Assembly: GCA_021741075.1 (NCBI GenBank)
Contig: JAIOYO010000017.1
Span: 1 to 64,000, forward strand
Length of the DNA: 64,000 bases
Origin: Flavobacteriales bacterium
GTDB lineage: Bacteria; Bacteroidota; Bacteroidia; UBA10329
Direction of reading: 5' to 3'
Below the pieces are notes generated by a model. It was not told the DNA's origin and searched no databases. It saw only the letters and a list, made by a program, of their open reading frames with translations. This document shows, piece by piece, positions 17,250 to 25,595 of this stretch. Position 1 is the first letter of the stretch. Each line of letters opens with the position of its first letter. A program made the position numbers and the translations under genes.

Positions 17250-17257
17250 TACTTTTG
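17250..17257 (+). promoter_or_regulatory. Bacteroidota promoter for the ABC-2 permease gene
   Basis: TACTTTTG is an exact TAnnTTTG -7 box. TTTG at 17223-17226 gives a -33 element 23 nt upstream. The box ends 11 nt before ATG 17269, which supports that codon as the start and makes translation from TTG 17224 unlikely, since the -7 box lies downstream of it. Confidence 0.55.
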
Positions 17258-17268
17258 ATACTTGCAAG

Positions 17269-18087
17269 ATGAAAGTTACACGCATAAGCAATCGTCCTGA
17301 GACGTGGGCTAATTACCTAGGAAAACTGTGGGAAAAGCGCTCGCTAATTTGGGTCTTGGCAAAGAAAGATTTGAAGGAGAAATATGCACAGACTGCTTTA
17401 GGGTTGGCCTGGACAATTCTTCAACCACTTACCGGGCTTCTCATTTTTACACTATTTTTTGATAGGATTATTAAGCTAGAGAATATTCCTGAGGTTGGTT
17501 ACGCTGTATTTGCCTTTACGGGTATGACCAGTTGGTATTTCTTCAGTTTCATATTGTATCAAGCAAGTTCATCGCTGATAAATAACCAAGAACTAATTCA
17601 TAAAGTTTCATTTCCAAAAGTCATTTTACCTTTTTCAAAGGTTTTACTAGGGGCAGTGGACTTTTCTCTTTCACTTCTACTTCTAATCATACTTGTAGTA
17701 GCCACCGGGCTGAGCCCATCAGTAAACATCCTATTTTTTCCATTTTTTATTTTTCTGAATGTAATTGTAGGACTCTCAATAAGTCTTTGGCTTAGTGCGC
17801 TAACTGTGAAGAACCGCGACCTTCAACATATTGTACCCTATGTGCTCAATTTCGGTATTTGGCTAACACCAGTTTTTTATCCAGCAACTTTAATCCCTTC
17901 TGAATTTGATTTCTTACTGTATCTAAATCCAATGGCAGGAATTGTTGAAGGCTATAGATGGTGTTTATGGGATTATCAAGAATTCAATGCACAGTATTTT
18001 CTAGGTATAGGTCTGAGTTTCGTCTTGTTTCTTGCTGGTTTTTGGTATTTCCGAAAGGTAGAAGATGGCATGGCAGATAATCTGTAA
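17269..18087 (+). CDS. ABC-2 type polysaccharide/lipid export permease (Wzm-like)
   Basis: 272 residues from ATG 17269. The N-terminal cytoplasmic motif LIWVLAKKDLKEKYAQTALGLAWTILQPL is diagnostic of Wzm/KpsM/TagG-type permeases. About six membrane helices follow, with the conserved late segment VPYVLNFGIWLTPVFYP and a LNPMAGIVEGYRW loop. Such permeases export undecaprenyl-linked O-polysaccharide, teichoic acid or capsule across the inner membrane with a Wzt-type ATPase. That ATPase is not next door: the only candidate is on the opposite strand at 32169-33341, about 14 kb away, with the dioxygenase array in between. The start is chosen from the promoter position. Confidence 0.88.
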   Translation: MKVTRISNRPETWANYLGKLWEKRSLIWVLAKKDLKEKYAQTALGLAWTILQPLTGLLIFTLFFDRIIKLENIPEVGYAVFAFTGMTSWYFFSFILYQASSSLINNQELIHKVSFPKVILPFSKVLLGAVDFSLSLLLLIILVVATGLSPSVNILFFPFFIFLNVIVGLSISLWLSALTVKNRDLQHIVPYVLNFGIWLTPVFYPATLIPSEFDFLLYLNPMAGIVEGYRWCLWDYQEFNAQYFLGIGLSFVLFLAGFWYFRKVEDGMADNL

Positions 18088-18165
18088 AAACGGTGACTGA
18101 TTTAGGTCAGAATATTCCAAACTAAACCGATTAATTTTATGCGTCAATAATTCCTATCTAAATTC

Positions 18166-19077
18166 ATGAGGCCTGTTTTACGAGACGAAAATTTAGAGAA
18201 GCAGTTTCAAAAGGACGGTTACGTTCATGTGCCTTTTTTAAACAATGGAGAGGTTAAGTATCTATGGAACAAATTTTTCGAGGTACTGAAAACTAGCGGG
18301 GGGCATTTATCTCCAAAGGATGCTGGTTTAGATATGGATTACACAGTCACTTATGATTTTACGTTTATTGACAGGAATTCTGACCACAAGCGCGAAGTGC
18401 TCAGAATTATTGATGACGTTTTTCGTCCGCATTACGAGAAATTATTGGTCGATTATAAACCCATAATTGCCAATTATATACGTAAGAAGCAACAAACAGG
18501 AGAGGTGCCAATGCATCAGAATTGGGCATTTGCAAATGAGAAAAAGTGCAGCACCATTTCCATTTGGTGTCCATTGGTTGATAGTCATCGGGGAAACGGA
18601 GCTTTGGAAGTAGTTCCTAGTTCACATAAACGATTTGGTGAATTACGTGGACCTATGATTCCTTGGGAATTGGAAGGAATCAAGGATGATATTATTAAAA
18701 ACGATTTGGTTACCTGCGGAATTAAAGCAGGCGAAGCAATTATTCTGGATGACAGTATTGTTCACTATTCTTTTCCGAATACCACAGAAGACTTGAGGAT
18801 TGCGATTCAATTAATCCTTATTCCGGAAGAAGAGCCGGCTATTCATTTTTACATGAATCAAGCGGAGGACAAAACCAAAGTTAATGTGCTAGAAGTAGAA
18901 CAGGACTTCTTCATGGAGTTTAATCCATGGAAACAGCCTACAGGGTTTAAGAAAATCGAAGAACGACAATACAATCATCGCGATCTTACCTACCCAGAGT
19001 TTAAAAAGCGGATTAATGGGATTCGCTTTGATGAAAACCCATCATTTTTACAACGGATGAAGGCGGTCTTTTCATGA
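18166..19077 (+). CDS. PhyH-family dioxygenase, variant HQN iron site
   Basis: 303 residues. The phytanoyl-CoA dioxygenase pattern is clear: QFQKDGYVHVPFLN at the start, VPMHQNWAF in place of the usual HQDW, then SIWCPLVD, GALEVVPSSHK, AGEAIILDDSIVHYSFPN (distal His200) and Arg211, which should bind 2-oxoglutarate. Iron would normally be held by His117, Asp119 and His200, but codon 119 is AAT, giving Asn. This is the only one of nine PhyH domains here with that change, so activity may be lost or altered. The C-terminus ends in a basic amphipathic stretch (FLQRMKAVFS). It is the first gene of the array and overlaps the next by 4 nt (ATGA). Confidence 0.82.
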   Translation: MRPVLRDENLEKQFQKDGYVHVPFLNNGEVKYLWNKFFEVLKTSGGHLSPKDAGLDMDYTVTYDFTFIDRNSDHKREVLRIIDDVFRPHYEKLLVDYKPIIANYIRKKQQTGEVPMHQNWAFANEKKCSTISIWCPLVDSHRGNGALEVVPSSHKRFGELRGPMIPWELEGIKDDIIKNDLVTCGIKAGEAIILDDSIVHYSFPNTTEDLRIAIQLILIPEEEPAIHFYMNQAEDKTKVNVLEVEQDFFMEFNPWKQPTGFKKIEERQYNHRDLTYPEFKKRINGIRFDENPSFLQRMKAVFS

Positions 19078-20957
19078 TTGATTTTCTGAAAGACCAAGAA
19101 CTGATAGGTCAACTTGAAAGAGATGGATTTGTAGTTTTTCCTTTTTGTTCGGATGTGCAGTTGGAACAACTTCGTGCTATGTATAAAACCATTCCCGCAG
19201 ATTCGAAGAGCCCGTTTTGGTCTTCTTCATTTCTTGCAGATACACAGTTTAAGAAGCAACTTAGTGAGGCAGTTGCCGATTCTTTGAAAAAGAGTATTAC
19301 CGATGTCTTGTTTGAGCATAAGCCTCTAGGTTGTAGTTTTCTTACCAAGTTTAAAGGTGAGTATTCAGAAATGCCGATTCATCAAGATTGGACGGTGGTT
19401 GATGAGGCGAATTTTGGCTCTTACACCATTTGGATCCCTTTGAGAGATACCAATGAAAAGAATGGCGCATTACAGGTCATTCCAGGTAGTCACAAGTTGA
19501 ATTCCGTTATTCGAAGCCCGTCTTTACCAGTGGCGTTTGAAGGAATTGAAAAACAGCTAAGGCCGTACCTTCAGATGGTTGAAATGAAAGCTGGCGAAGC
19601 TATTCTGTTTAATCACGCATTGATGCATTCATCGCCAGCAAATCAATCTGATGCACCTAGAGTAGCCGTAACCTATGGCTTTGTACCAAAAGAAGCTTCT
19701 CTCAGTATGTACTATTATATTGGAAAGAGCAAGGTGAAGAAATACAACATGCCTGATGATATGTTTATCAATTATCCAGAAATACGAAATGAACCTTTAA
19801 TAGGGGAATTTGAACAAGAGTTTGAATATCAAGTAAAAGAACTGACAATGGCAGAAGTGGAAGACAAATTAGGTATACCCAAATCGCAAATGGAGCCACT
19901 ATTTAAGGATGCTCAGTTGCAAGCATCCTTTGAGAAGAATGGATTTGTGAAAATTCCGGCCTTAGGACAGGATGAAATTAGTCAGTTGCTAGAGCTATAT
20001 AACGAGCTGAACCTGAAAGATGAAAAAGGCTATGGATTTCATGTTGGGATGGACAACGCGGATAAAGGACTTGTTTCCACCATGGTTAGTAGAATTAAGG
20101 AAGTGGCTATGCCAAAAGTGGAAGGACTGTTAACCGGGTCTCACGTTTTTACCGCGTCTTTCGTTATCAAGGAACCGAATCCGCAAGGCGTGGTTCCTCC
20201 GCATCAGGATTGGTCGTTCGTGGAAGACGAGAAAAGGCATTGTTCTGTGACGTGCTGGATTCCGCTTCAAGACGTAAACATGGAGAATGGATGTTTAGGG
20301 GTGATTAAAGGAAGCAATCGTTTCTTTAAAAGTGTTCGCCCTTCACCATCTCCTCAAGTTGGAACGCCACTTAAGGATCACATGTATACAATTTTTCCAT
20401 ATCTAGAATTGCAAGAAATGAAGGCTGGAGAGGCACTTATATTCGATAATCGAACATTCCATGCTTCTCCACCAAATACGACAGATACGGCCAGAATAGC
20501 GGTCGGGCTGGGATTTACTCAAGCAGATGCTGAAATCCGTCATTACTATCTAAAGCCTGGAACTGAAAACGTCCTATTGAAATACCAAATTGAACCTGAC
20601 TTTTTTTTGAAGTACGATAACATGAGCCTGTCAAAAATGTATGATGCAGGTATGGTAATTGAGGGTTACAATTTGATTGGAGAAGAGTCATATACATGGG
20701 AAAACCTATCTGCGGAAGACATGCGCAGTTTGATTGAGAGCGCGGGAAACAAGTTTAATGCACCTCTAGTCGAAACAATGACTAAATTGTTTGTTCAACC
20801 CATTTCTGAGGAATCTAGAATTGATACTGAACCAGAATCAATACTGAACACGCCTACCAAATCTGAATCAAATAGTGATGGTCGCACATTTTTGCAAACC
20901 TACAGTCCGATGAATATCATACGAGAAGTAAAATTCAGATTGACAGGAAAACCGTAG
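19074..20957 (+). CDS. Fused double PhyH-family dioxygenase
   Basis: 627 residues containing two complete PhyH domains. Domain 1 (about 5-260) has His103/Asp105 in PIHQDWTVVDE and His185 in LMHSSPAN. Domain 2 (about 280-540) has His377/Asp379 in PPHQDWSFVED and His463 in FHASPPN. Both carry the intermediate WIPL.D and GS(H/N) motifs and the AGEA loop, so both could bind Fe(II) and 2-oxoglutarate. An acidic Ser/Thr/Glu linker of about 50 residues then leads to a C-terminal tail, TFLQTYSPMNIIREVKFRL, that recurs in the next two genes. The usual PhyH length is about 250-300 residues, so this is a true fusion. It is 2 nt from the next gene. Confidence 0.88.
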   Translation: MIDFLKDQELIGQLERDGFVVFPFCSDVQLEQLRAMYKTIPADSKSPFWSSSFLADTQFKKQLSEAVADSLKKSITDVLFEHKPLGCSFLTKFKGEYSEMPIHQDWTVVDEANFGSYTIWIPLRDTNEKNGALQVIPGSHKLNSVIRSPSLPVAFEGIEKQLRPYLQMVEMKAGEAILFNHALMHSSPANQSDAPRVAVTYGFVPKEASLSMYYYIGKSKVKKYNMPDDMFINYPEIRNEPLIGEFEQEFEYQVKELTMAEVEDKLGIPKSQMEPLFKDAQLQASFEKNGFVKIPALGQDEISQLLELYNELNLKDEKGYGFHVGMDNADKGLVSTMVSRIKEVAMPKVEGLLTGSHVFTASFVIKEPNPQGVVPPHQDWSFVEDEKRHCSVTCWIPLQDVNMENGCLGVIKGSNRFFKSVRPSPSPQVGTPLKDHMYTIFPYLELQEMKAGEALIFDNRTFHASPPNTTDTARIAVGLGFTQADAEIRHYYLKPGTENVLLKYQIEPDFFLKYDNMSLSKMYDAGMVIEGYNLIGEESYTWENLSAEDMRSLIESAGNKFNAPLVETMTKLFVQPISEESRIDTEPESILNTPTKSESNSDGRTFLQTYSPMNIIREVKFRLTGKP

Positions 20958-20959
20958 CA

Positions 20960-22813
20960 ATGTTTAGTTTTTCAGAAAGAATGAAGCGGGTCTTCAAAGA
21001 TTCAGACAAGCAAAAAGAGTTTGAAGATCAGGGCTATGTCATTGTTCAGTTTTATAATCAAGAAGAGATTATTGAGTTAAATCAGCTGTATGATGACCTC
21101 CATCCAGTTGATGAAAGAGGCTTTTATCCAAGTACGTTTTCGCAGAACAAGAATTACCGTCAGCGAGCGGATGAAGAAATCAGAAGAATTGGAAATAGAA
21201 CCATTCAGTCTGAGTTACAAGATTATCAAGTTGTTTGCGGCAGCTTCATTGTGAAATATCCAGGTCCTGATAGTGAAATGTGTGTTCATCAAGATATGAC
21301 CTTGGTCGATGAAACAGAGTTCACAGGAATCAATATTTGGTGCCCGTTGGTTGATTTGACAGAGGTAAATGGAGCCATATACGCCTTACCTAAGAGCCAT
21401 CGATTATATCCCACTTACCGAGGGTCTACAGTTCCAAACATCTATCAAGAAGTTACAAAAGAGATAGTCGCTTTTATGACCCCACTCTACTTGAAAGCAG
21501 GAGAGGCAGTTATTTTTGACCAAAGCATTATTCACTATTCGCCACCAAATATTTCAGGAGAAAAGCGAGTGGTAACCAATATTTATTTTACCAATAAGGC
21601 GGCAAGATTTAGAACGTGCTATTACGATTCCAATAGCGCATCCGACAAAGTAGAATTGTTTGAGCAGGATAGTTCATTCATGACCGATTTTGAGCAATTT
21701 GGAAATAATATCTATGAAAGGCCTAAGATTGGAAAGAGCCTAGGTCTTTTCGATTATCATTTCAAACGATTGTCCGTTAAAGATCTTGAAGAAAAGTATG
21801 GCAAGCGAATTTCGGGACCTAATGCTTTAAGGAAAGTGCCTGAGATTTTCAAGGATTCCGAAATGCAAAAACAGTTTGATGAAAAAGGCTATGTAAAAGT
21901 TCCTTTTTTAAATCAAGCTCAGATTGCTGAACTTGATAAGCTATTTGATGAGCTTCATCCACAACTACCATCTGAAGGATTCATTTCCGGAAGTTACTCA
22001 TCTGACTTTGAATACAAGCAGAAAGCGTCTAACCACTTCAAACGTGTTTTTGCAGAAAGTTATGAGCGGATATTTAAGAATTATTCAGCATTTGGAGGTT
22101 CATTTCTATTTAAAATGCCATCTGAGAATTCCGATTTGGTGTTGCATCAAGATTGGACAATAGTAGACGAAGAGAACGCAGTTGCACTCAATTGTTGGGT
22201 TCCACTTTGCGACACTATTGAGAATAACGGAACGCTAATGGTTCTGCCTGGTTCGCATTATCCGAATTTTCCAGTTCATCGGGCACCAACATTAGATTTC
22301 TTCTTTAATGGAAATGATGATTTGGTGCGAGAGAGATTAGTTCCAATGAATGCGAAAGCAGGTGAGGCAGTTATACTTAATCAGAGTTTGATTCACTATT
22401 CGCCCCCCAACCGTTCTGGTAAAATCAGGAAAGCCATCACTTCTGGCATTAAGACCAAGGGCGCACCCATGCGGTTCTATTATTACGATAGGGCAGCGGC
22501 TAAGCCTGAACTTGATGTATATCAAATGGATGAGAATTTTCTCATTATGTTCGATGATTTCGGTTCTGATATTTTCTTACCCCCCAAGCACGGGAAAAAG
22601 GTTTCTACCATTGATTATAAGTTGCCTCAGCCAAATCGTCAAGAGATGAAAAAACTGCTTGCCAAGTTCGCAGGTGAGAAAATTGATGAAGATGAAATTT
22701 TTGTTCATCAACCAGAAAGTGTCGACAAGAACGCGGATAAACGAACTTTTTGGGAAACATATACTCCTTCAAACGTTGTAAAGGAAATAATCAGTCGAAT
22801 TTCCAGCCAGTGA
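20960..22813 (+). CDS. Fused double PhyH-family dioxygenase
   Basis: 617 residues with two complete PhyH domains. Domain 1 has His110/Asp112 in CVHQDMTLVDE and His192 in IIHYSPPN; domain 2 has His396/Asp398 in VLHQDWTIVDE and His479 in LIHYSPPN. The domains begin with matching elements (KQKEFEDQGYVIVQFYN and MQKQFDEKGYVKVPFLN), indicating internal duplication. An acidic linker (EIDEDEIFVHQPES) precedes the recurring tail TFWETYTPSNVVKEIISRI. The gene starts 2 nt after the previous double-PhyH gene and shares a GTGA overlap with the next one. Both facial triads look intact. Substrate unknown; PhyH enzymes act on acyl-CoA, free small molecules or carrier-bound substrates. Confidence 0.88.
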   Translation: MFSFSERMKRVFKDSDKQKEFEDQGYVIVQFYNQEEIIELNQLYDDLHPVDERGFYPSTFSQNKNYRQRADEEIRRIGNRTIQSELQDYQVVCGSFIVKYPGPDSEMCVHQDMTLVDETEFTGINIWCPLVDLTEVNGAIYALPKSHRLYPTYRGSTVPNIYQEVTKEIVAFMTPLYLKAGEAVIFDQSIIHYSPPNISGEKRVVTNIYFTNKAARFRTCYYDSNSASDKVELFEQDSSFMTDFEQFGNNIYERPKIGKSLGLFDYHFKRLSVKDLEEKYGKRISGPNALRKVPEIFKDSEMQKQFDEKGYVKVPFLNQAQIAELDKLFDELHPQLPSEGFISGSYSSDFEYKQKASNHFKRVFAESYERIFKNYSAFGGSFLFKMPSENSDLVLHQDWTIVDEENAVALNCWVPLCDTIENNGTLMVLPGSHYPNFPVHRAPTLDFFFNGNDDLVRERLVPMNAKAGEAVILNQSLIHYSPPNRSGKIRKAITSGIKTKGAPMRFYYYDRAAAKPELDVYQMDENFLIMFDDFGSDIFLPPKHGKKVSTIDYKLPQPNRQEMKKLLAKFAGEKIDEDEIFVHQPESVDKNADKRTFWETYTPSNVVKEIISRISSQ

Positions 22814-23751
22814 GCACTTTACGACAATATCTGCAAAATCTAGAGCTCGACCGCCAGTTAGCTGAAGAAGGCTATGTAGTAGTTTCTTTCTTAAATGAAG
22901 ACGAGGTGCGAGTGCTAAAGAAGGTTTTTGAAGACGCGCACCCAATTGAAACTGTTCCATTCTATGCAACGGCACATCATCAAGATTCTGATTTCAGAAA
23001 GGAGATGAGTTTCGCAATTTCTAATGTTATTAAATCACATGTAGAAGAGGCGTTTGAGAATTGTGATTTGCTTGGGGCTTCTTTCATTTCAAAAACTAAG
23101 AATGACGGAAGTTTGCTTCAACCTCATCAGGATTGGAACATAGTTGATGAAGAAAAATACCGTTCGTTCAACCTTTGGATTCCGCTTGTTGATTTGACAG
23201 AAGAGAACGGGGCAATTGAAATCTTACCTAAAAGTCATAATTGGATTCGTGGTTACCGTCAGTCTAGTATCGACTGCGCATATAGGCAGGTACATGACCT
23301 TGTTTGGAACAATATGGAACCACTTTACATGAAAGCTGGCGAGGCATTAATCTATGATCATGCATTGCTTCATGCCTCTAAAGCCAATAGATCCTCTGAA
23401 AAAAGGATTGCCTGTGCAAGTGGGATTATCCCGAAAGAGGCGCAGATGTATTTGTATTGGAAAAATGAAGATATTATTGAGCAGTACGAATGCAGCCCTG
23501 AGTTCTTTATGACACAGAACATCTTTGATGGTCCTACTGGGCTGAAGAAAGTTGCAGAACTGGAATACGACTTCCCAACTGTTAGTCAAACGCAGTTTTA
23601 TGGCTTCATTGGAAAGGAACCTGAACTACAAAAGAGTGATGAATCTGAAGTTTTCCATGAAACAAGCATCGAAATAGAGAAACAATATTTCTGGGATGTT
23701 TATACGCCAATGAACATTCTGCGAGAAATTCATCATCGGATGACATCTTGA
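22810..23751 (+). CDS. PhyH-family dioxygenase, single domain with C-terminal tail
   Basis: 313 residues from GTG 22810, which overlaps the previous stop as GTGA; the longer frame from 22750 would run deep inside the preceding gene. The triad is His106/Asp108 in QPHQDWNIVDE and His188 in LLHASKAN, with WIPLVD, LPKSHNWIRGYR and AGEALIYD as supporting motifs. It ends with the recurring tail YFWDVYTPMNILREIHHRM after an acidic linker (SDESEVFHE). It is closely similar to the next gene (shared WNIVDE/WSIVDE, RGYR, GLKK/NLKK elements), so the two look like a recent tandem duplication. Confidence 0.86.
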   Translation: MSTLRQYLQNLELDRQLAEEGYVVVSFLNEDEVRVLKKVFEDAHPIETVPFYATAHHQDSDFRKEMSFAISNVIKSHVEEAFENCDLLGASFISKTKNDGSLLQPHQDWNIVDEEKYRSFNLWIPLVDLTEENGAIEILPKSHNWIRGYRQSSIDCAYRQVHDLVWNNMEPLYMKAGEALIYDHALLHASKANRSSEKRIACASGIIPKEAQMYLYWKNEDIIEQYECSPEFFMTQNIFDGPTGLKKVAELEYDFPTVSQTQFYGFIGKEPELQKSDESEVFHETSIEIEKQYFWDVYTPMNILREIHHRMTS

Positions 23752-24644
23752 AGCAGATGATTAAGCACGAACCGATTTTTCGAAATCGAGAATTGAATGA
23801 TGCGCTGTTCCGAGAAGGTTACGTCACGTTGCCTTTTCTTAATCCCAAAGAAGTAGAAAAACTTAAACAGATATTCTGGAATTATCATACCGAAATAAAT
23901 GAGGCAGAAGGACTTTATGTCTCTTCGCATTGTATGGATGATGAAGTCACTCAGAAAATGAGCAATGAAATTCAAGAAGTTTTTAAGCAATCAATCGAAA
24001 AACATATTGAAAATGGAATGACCCTGGGCGGGACATTCATATCAAAACCACCGCATCAAATAGAACCATTACAACCACATCAAGATTGGAGCATTGTGGA
24101 TGAATCTCGGTTCAGGTCATTCACTATATGGATTCCGTTGGAAGATACGAACGATGAAAACGGTTGCATATATGTGCTGCCTAAGAGTCATGAGTACGTC
24201 CGAGGATACCGCCATATAACCATTCCAAGTGTGTTCGGGCAAATTTATGGTGAAGTCTGGAACTACATGGTTCCAGTTCATCTAAAGGCTGGTGAAGCAA
24301 TTGTGTTTGACCATGCTGTAGGTCATGCATCAAAACCAAATACAACCAGTCGCATTCGAATTGCCGCTACGCATAGTTTGATTTCTCGAAACCCAGAAAT
24401 GCGATTTTATTGGAACAACAACGGAGTGGTGGAGGAGTACATTGGTGAGAATGACTACTACAATACACCGGAAGCGAAAGTCGGCCCAGGGAATTTGAAG
24501 AAAATCCGTGATATAGATTTTGAAGTGAAGCAACTTGATGTGCTCGAGTTTTATACTTTGGCTGGCGTTCAACCACTTGCTGCTGAAATTGAGGTTTCTG
24601 GTTCATGCGGGATTAGAAAATGGATAAAAAGATTGGTCAGTTGA
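23748..24644 (+). CDS. PhyH-family dioxygenase, single domain
   Basis: 298 residues. TTG 23748 overlaps the previous stop as TTGA; ATG 23757, three codons on, is an alternative. The triad is His111/Asp113 in QPHQDWSIVDE and His193 in VGHASKPN. The supporting motifs IWIPLEDTN, LPKSHEYVRGYR and AGEAIVFD are present. Unlike the three preceding genes it lacks the TYTPxN tail and instead ends in a short basic stretch with cysteine (SCGIRKWIKRLVS). Its 3' end overlaps the methyltransferase gene by 25 nt, tying the two into one translational unit. Confidence 0.86.
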   Translation: MKQMIKHEPIFRNRELNDALFREGYVTLPFLNPKEVEKLKQIFWNYHTEINEAEGLYVSSHCMDDEVTQKMSNEIQEVFKQSIEKHIENGMTLGGTFISKPPHQIEPLQPHQDWSIVDESRFRSFTIWIPLEDTNDENGCIYVLPKSHEYVRGYRHITIPSVFGQIYGEVWNYMVPVHLKAGEAIVFDHAVGHASKPNTTSRIRIAATHSLISRNPEMRFYWNNNGVVEEYIGENDYYNTPEAKVGPGNLKKIRDIDFEVKQLDVLEFYTLAGVQPLAAEIEVSGSCGIRKWIKRLVS

Positions 24645-25558
24645 GTATATTCAAAAACTTTTTCGGAGAGAAGAAGAATCCACAGAAGGTTGAACGTCAC
24701 GTACCTTCTCATTCAGCTAATGATGTTGGTAAATTCTACAATGAATTCAACGATAAATTTCTACAGGTTTACGGAGATGTTATCCAAGCGTTCAGAACAA
24801 ACGATGTAGAAAAACTTCTCGATTATCAAATCGAAGTTATGGGCTTAAAACCAGGAATGCGTGTTGTTGATGCTGGTTGTGGGGTTTGTGGTCCAGCCAT
24901 CTATTTTGCGAAAAAGTCTGGGGTTGAGGTTCATGCTGTAACCATTAGCGAAGAACAATTCGTAGTCGCACAAAGGAAAATTAAGGAGGCAAGAATGGAG
25001 GGGAAAGTCACCGTTTACCTCGGTGACTATCATGACCTGAAGAATGTTCTAGGTTCAGATGGATTTGATGTCGTCTATTTCTTGGAATCATTCGGACATT
25101 CACCTTATCATCACAAGGCTATAGATTCTGCCTGGAAGGTGGTGAAGAACGGTGGTCTTCTGTACATAAAGGACCTTTTTAGACGAGAATCTCTTCTTCC
25201 TGGACATGAACCTAAGATTGAACGTGAAATAAAGAAGATTAATGAAGCATATCGGTACAACATTGCCGATCTATACGAAGTCCTAGCTCACTTGCGTAAG
25301 CAAGGTTGGATTCTCTCCAAATTCAAGACAATCGATCTTCCTTTAGCGGAGTTCGAAAACCTGACCATTTCCAACGAATTTCAAGAGCTTACTGGTATTG
25401 CTCAAATTGAAAGCTGGGATGATTACGTGTTTCCTGTCGACTTTTTCGAGATGTTCTGTATCAAGCCTGAGTTTGATTTAAGTAACGGATTGGATAAATA
25501 CTTTCTCCAGAATCTGATGTACCTAAAAGTGCATGGAAAGAAGGAAGAAGAGTTGTAA
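24620..25558 (+). CDS. SAM-dependent class I methyltransferase
   Basis: 312 residues. The Rossmann SAM-binding motif is at 82-91 (VVDAGCGVCG), followed by VHAVTISEEQFVVAQRKI (motif II) and a YFLESFGHSPYHHKA segment like motif IV/V of the sterol / cyclopropane-fatty-acid / small-molecule methyltransferase group. An N-terminal extension of about 40 residues precedes the domain. The start overlaps the preceding PhyH gene by 25 nt. In Wzm/Wzt export systems a methylated glycan end can act as the chain-termination and export signal, so a role in capping the product is possible but unproven; lipid methylation is an alternative. Confidence 0.8.
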   Translation: MDKKIGQLSIFKNFFGEKKNPQKVERHVPSHSANDVGKFYNEFNDKFLQVYGDVIQAFRTNDVEKLLDYQIEVMGLKPGMRVVDAGCGVCGPAIYFAKKSGVEVHAVTISEEQFVVAQRKIKEARMEGKVTVYLGDYHDLKNVLGSDGFDVVYFLESFGHSPYHHKAIDSAWKVVKNGGLLYIKDLFRRESLLPGHEPKIEREIKKINEAYRYNIADLYEVLAHLRKQGWILSKFKTIDLPLAEFENLTISNEFQELTGIAQIESWDDYVFPVDFFEMFCIKPEFDLSNGLDKYFLQNLMYLKVHGKKEEEL

Positions 25559-25595
25559 GTTGAATAAACACCAAAAGATTTAAAATATTCTTAAA

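Noticed and set aside
17224..17268. TTG 17224 as start of the ABC-2 permease
   Set aside because: An exact -7 promoter box at 17250-17257 lies downstream of it, so the TTG would not be transcribed from that promoter; ATG 17269 fits.
22750..22809. Upstream extension of the PhyH gene at 22810 to TTG 22750
   Set aside because: It would overlap the previous gene by 64 nt and add residues not found in homologous N-termini. GTG 22810 in a GTGA overlap fits better.
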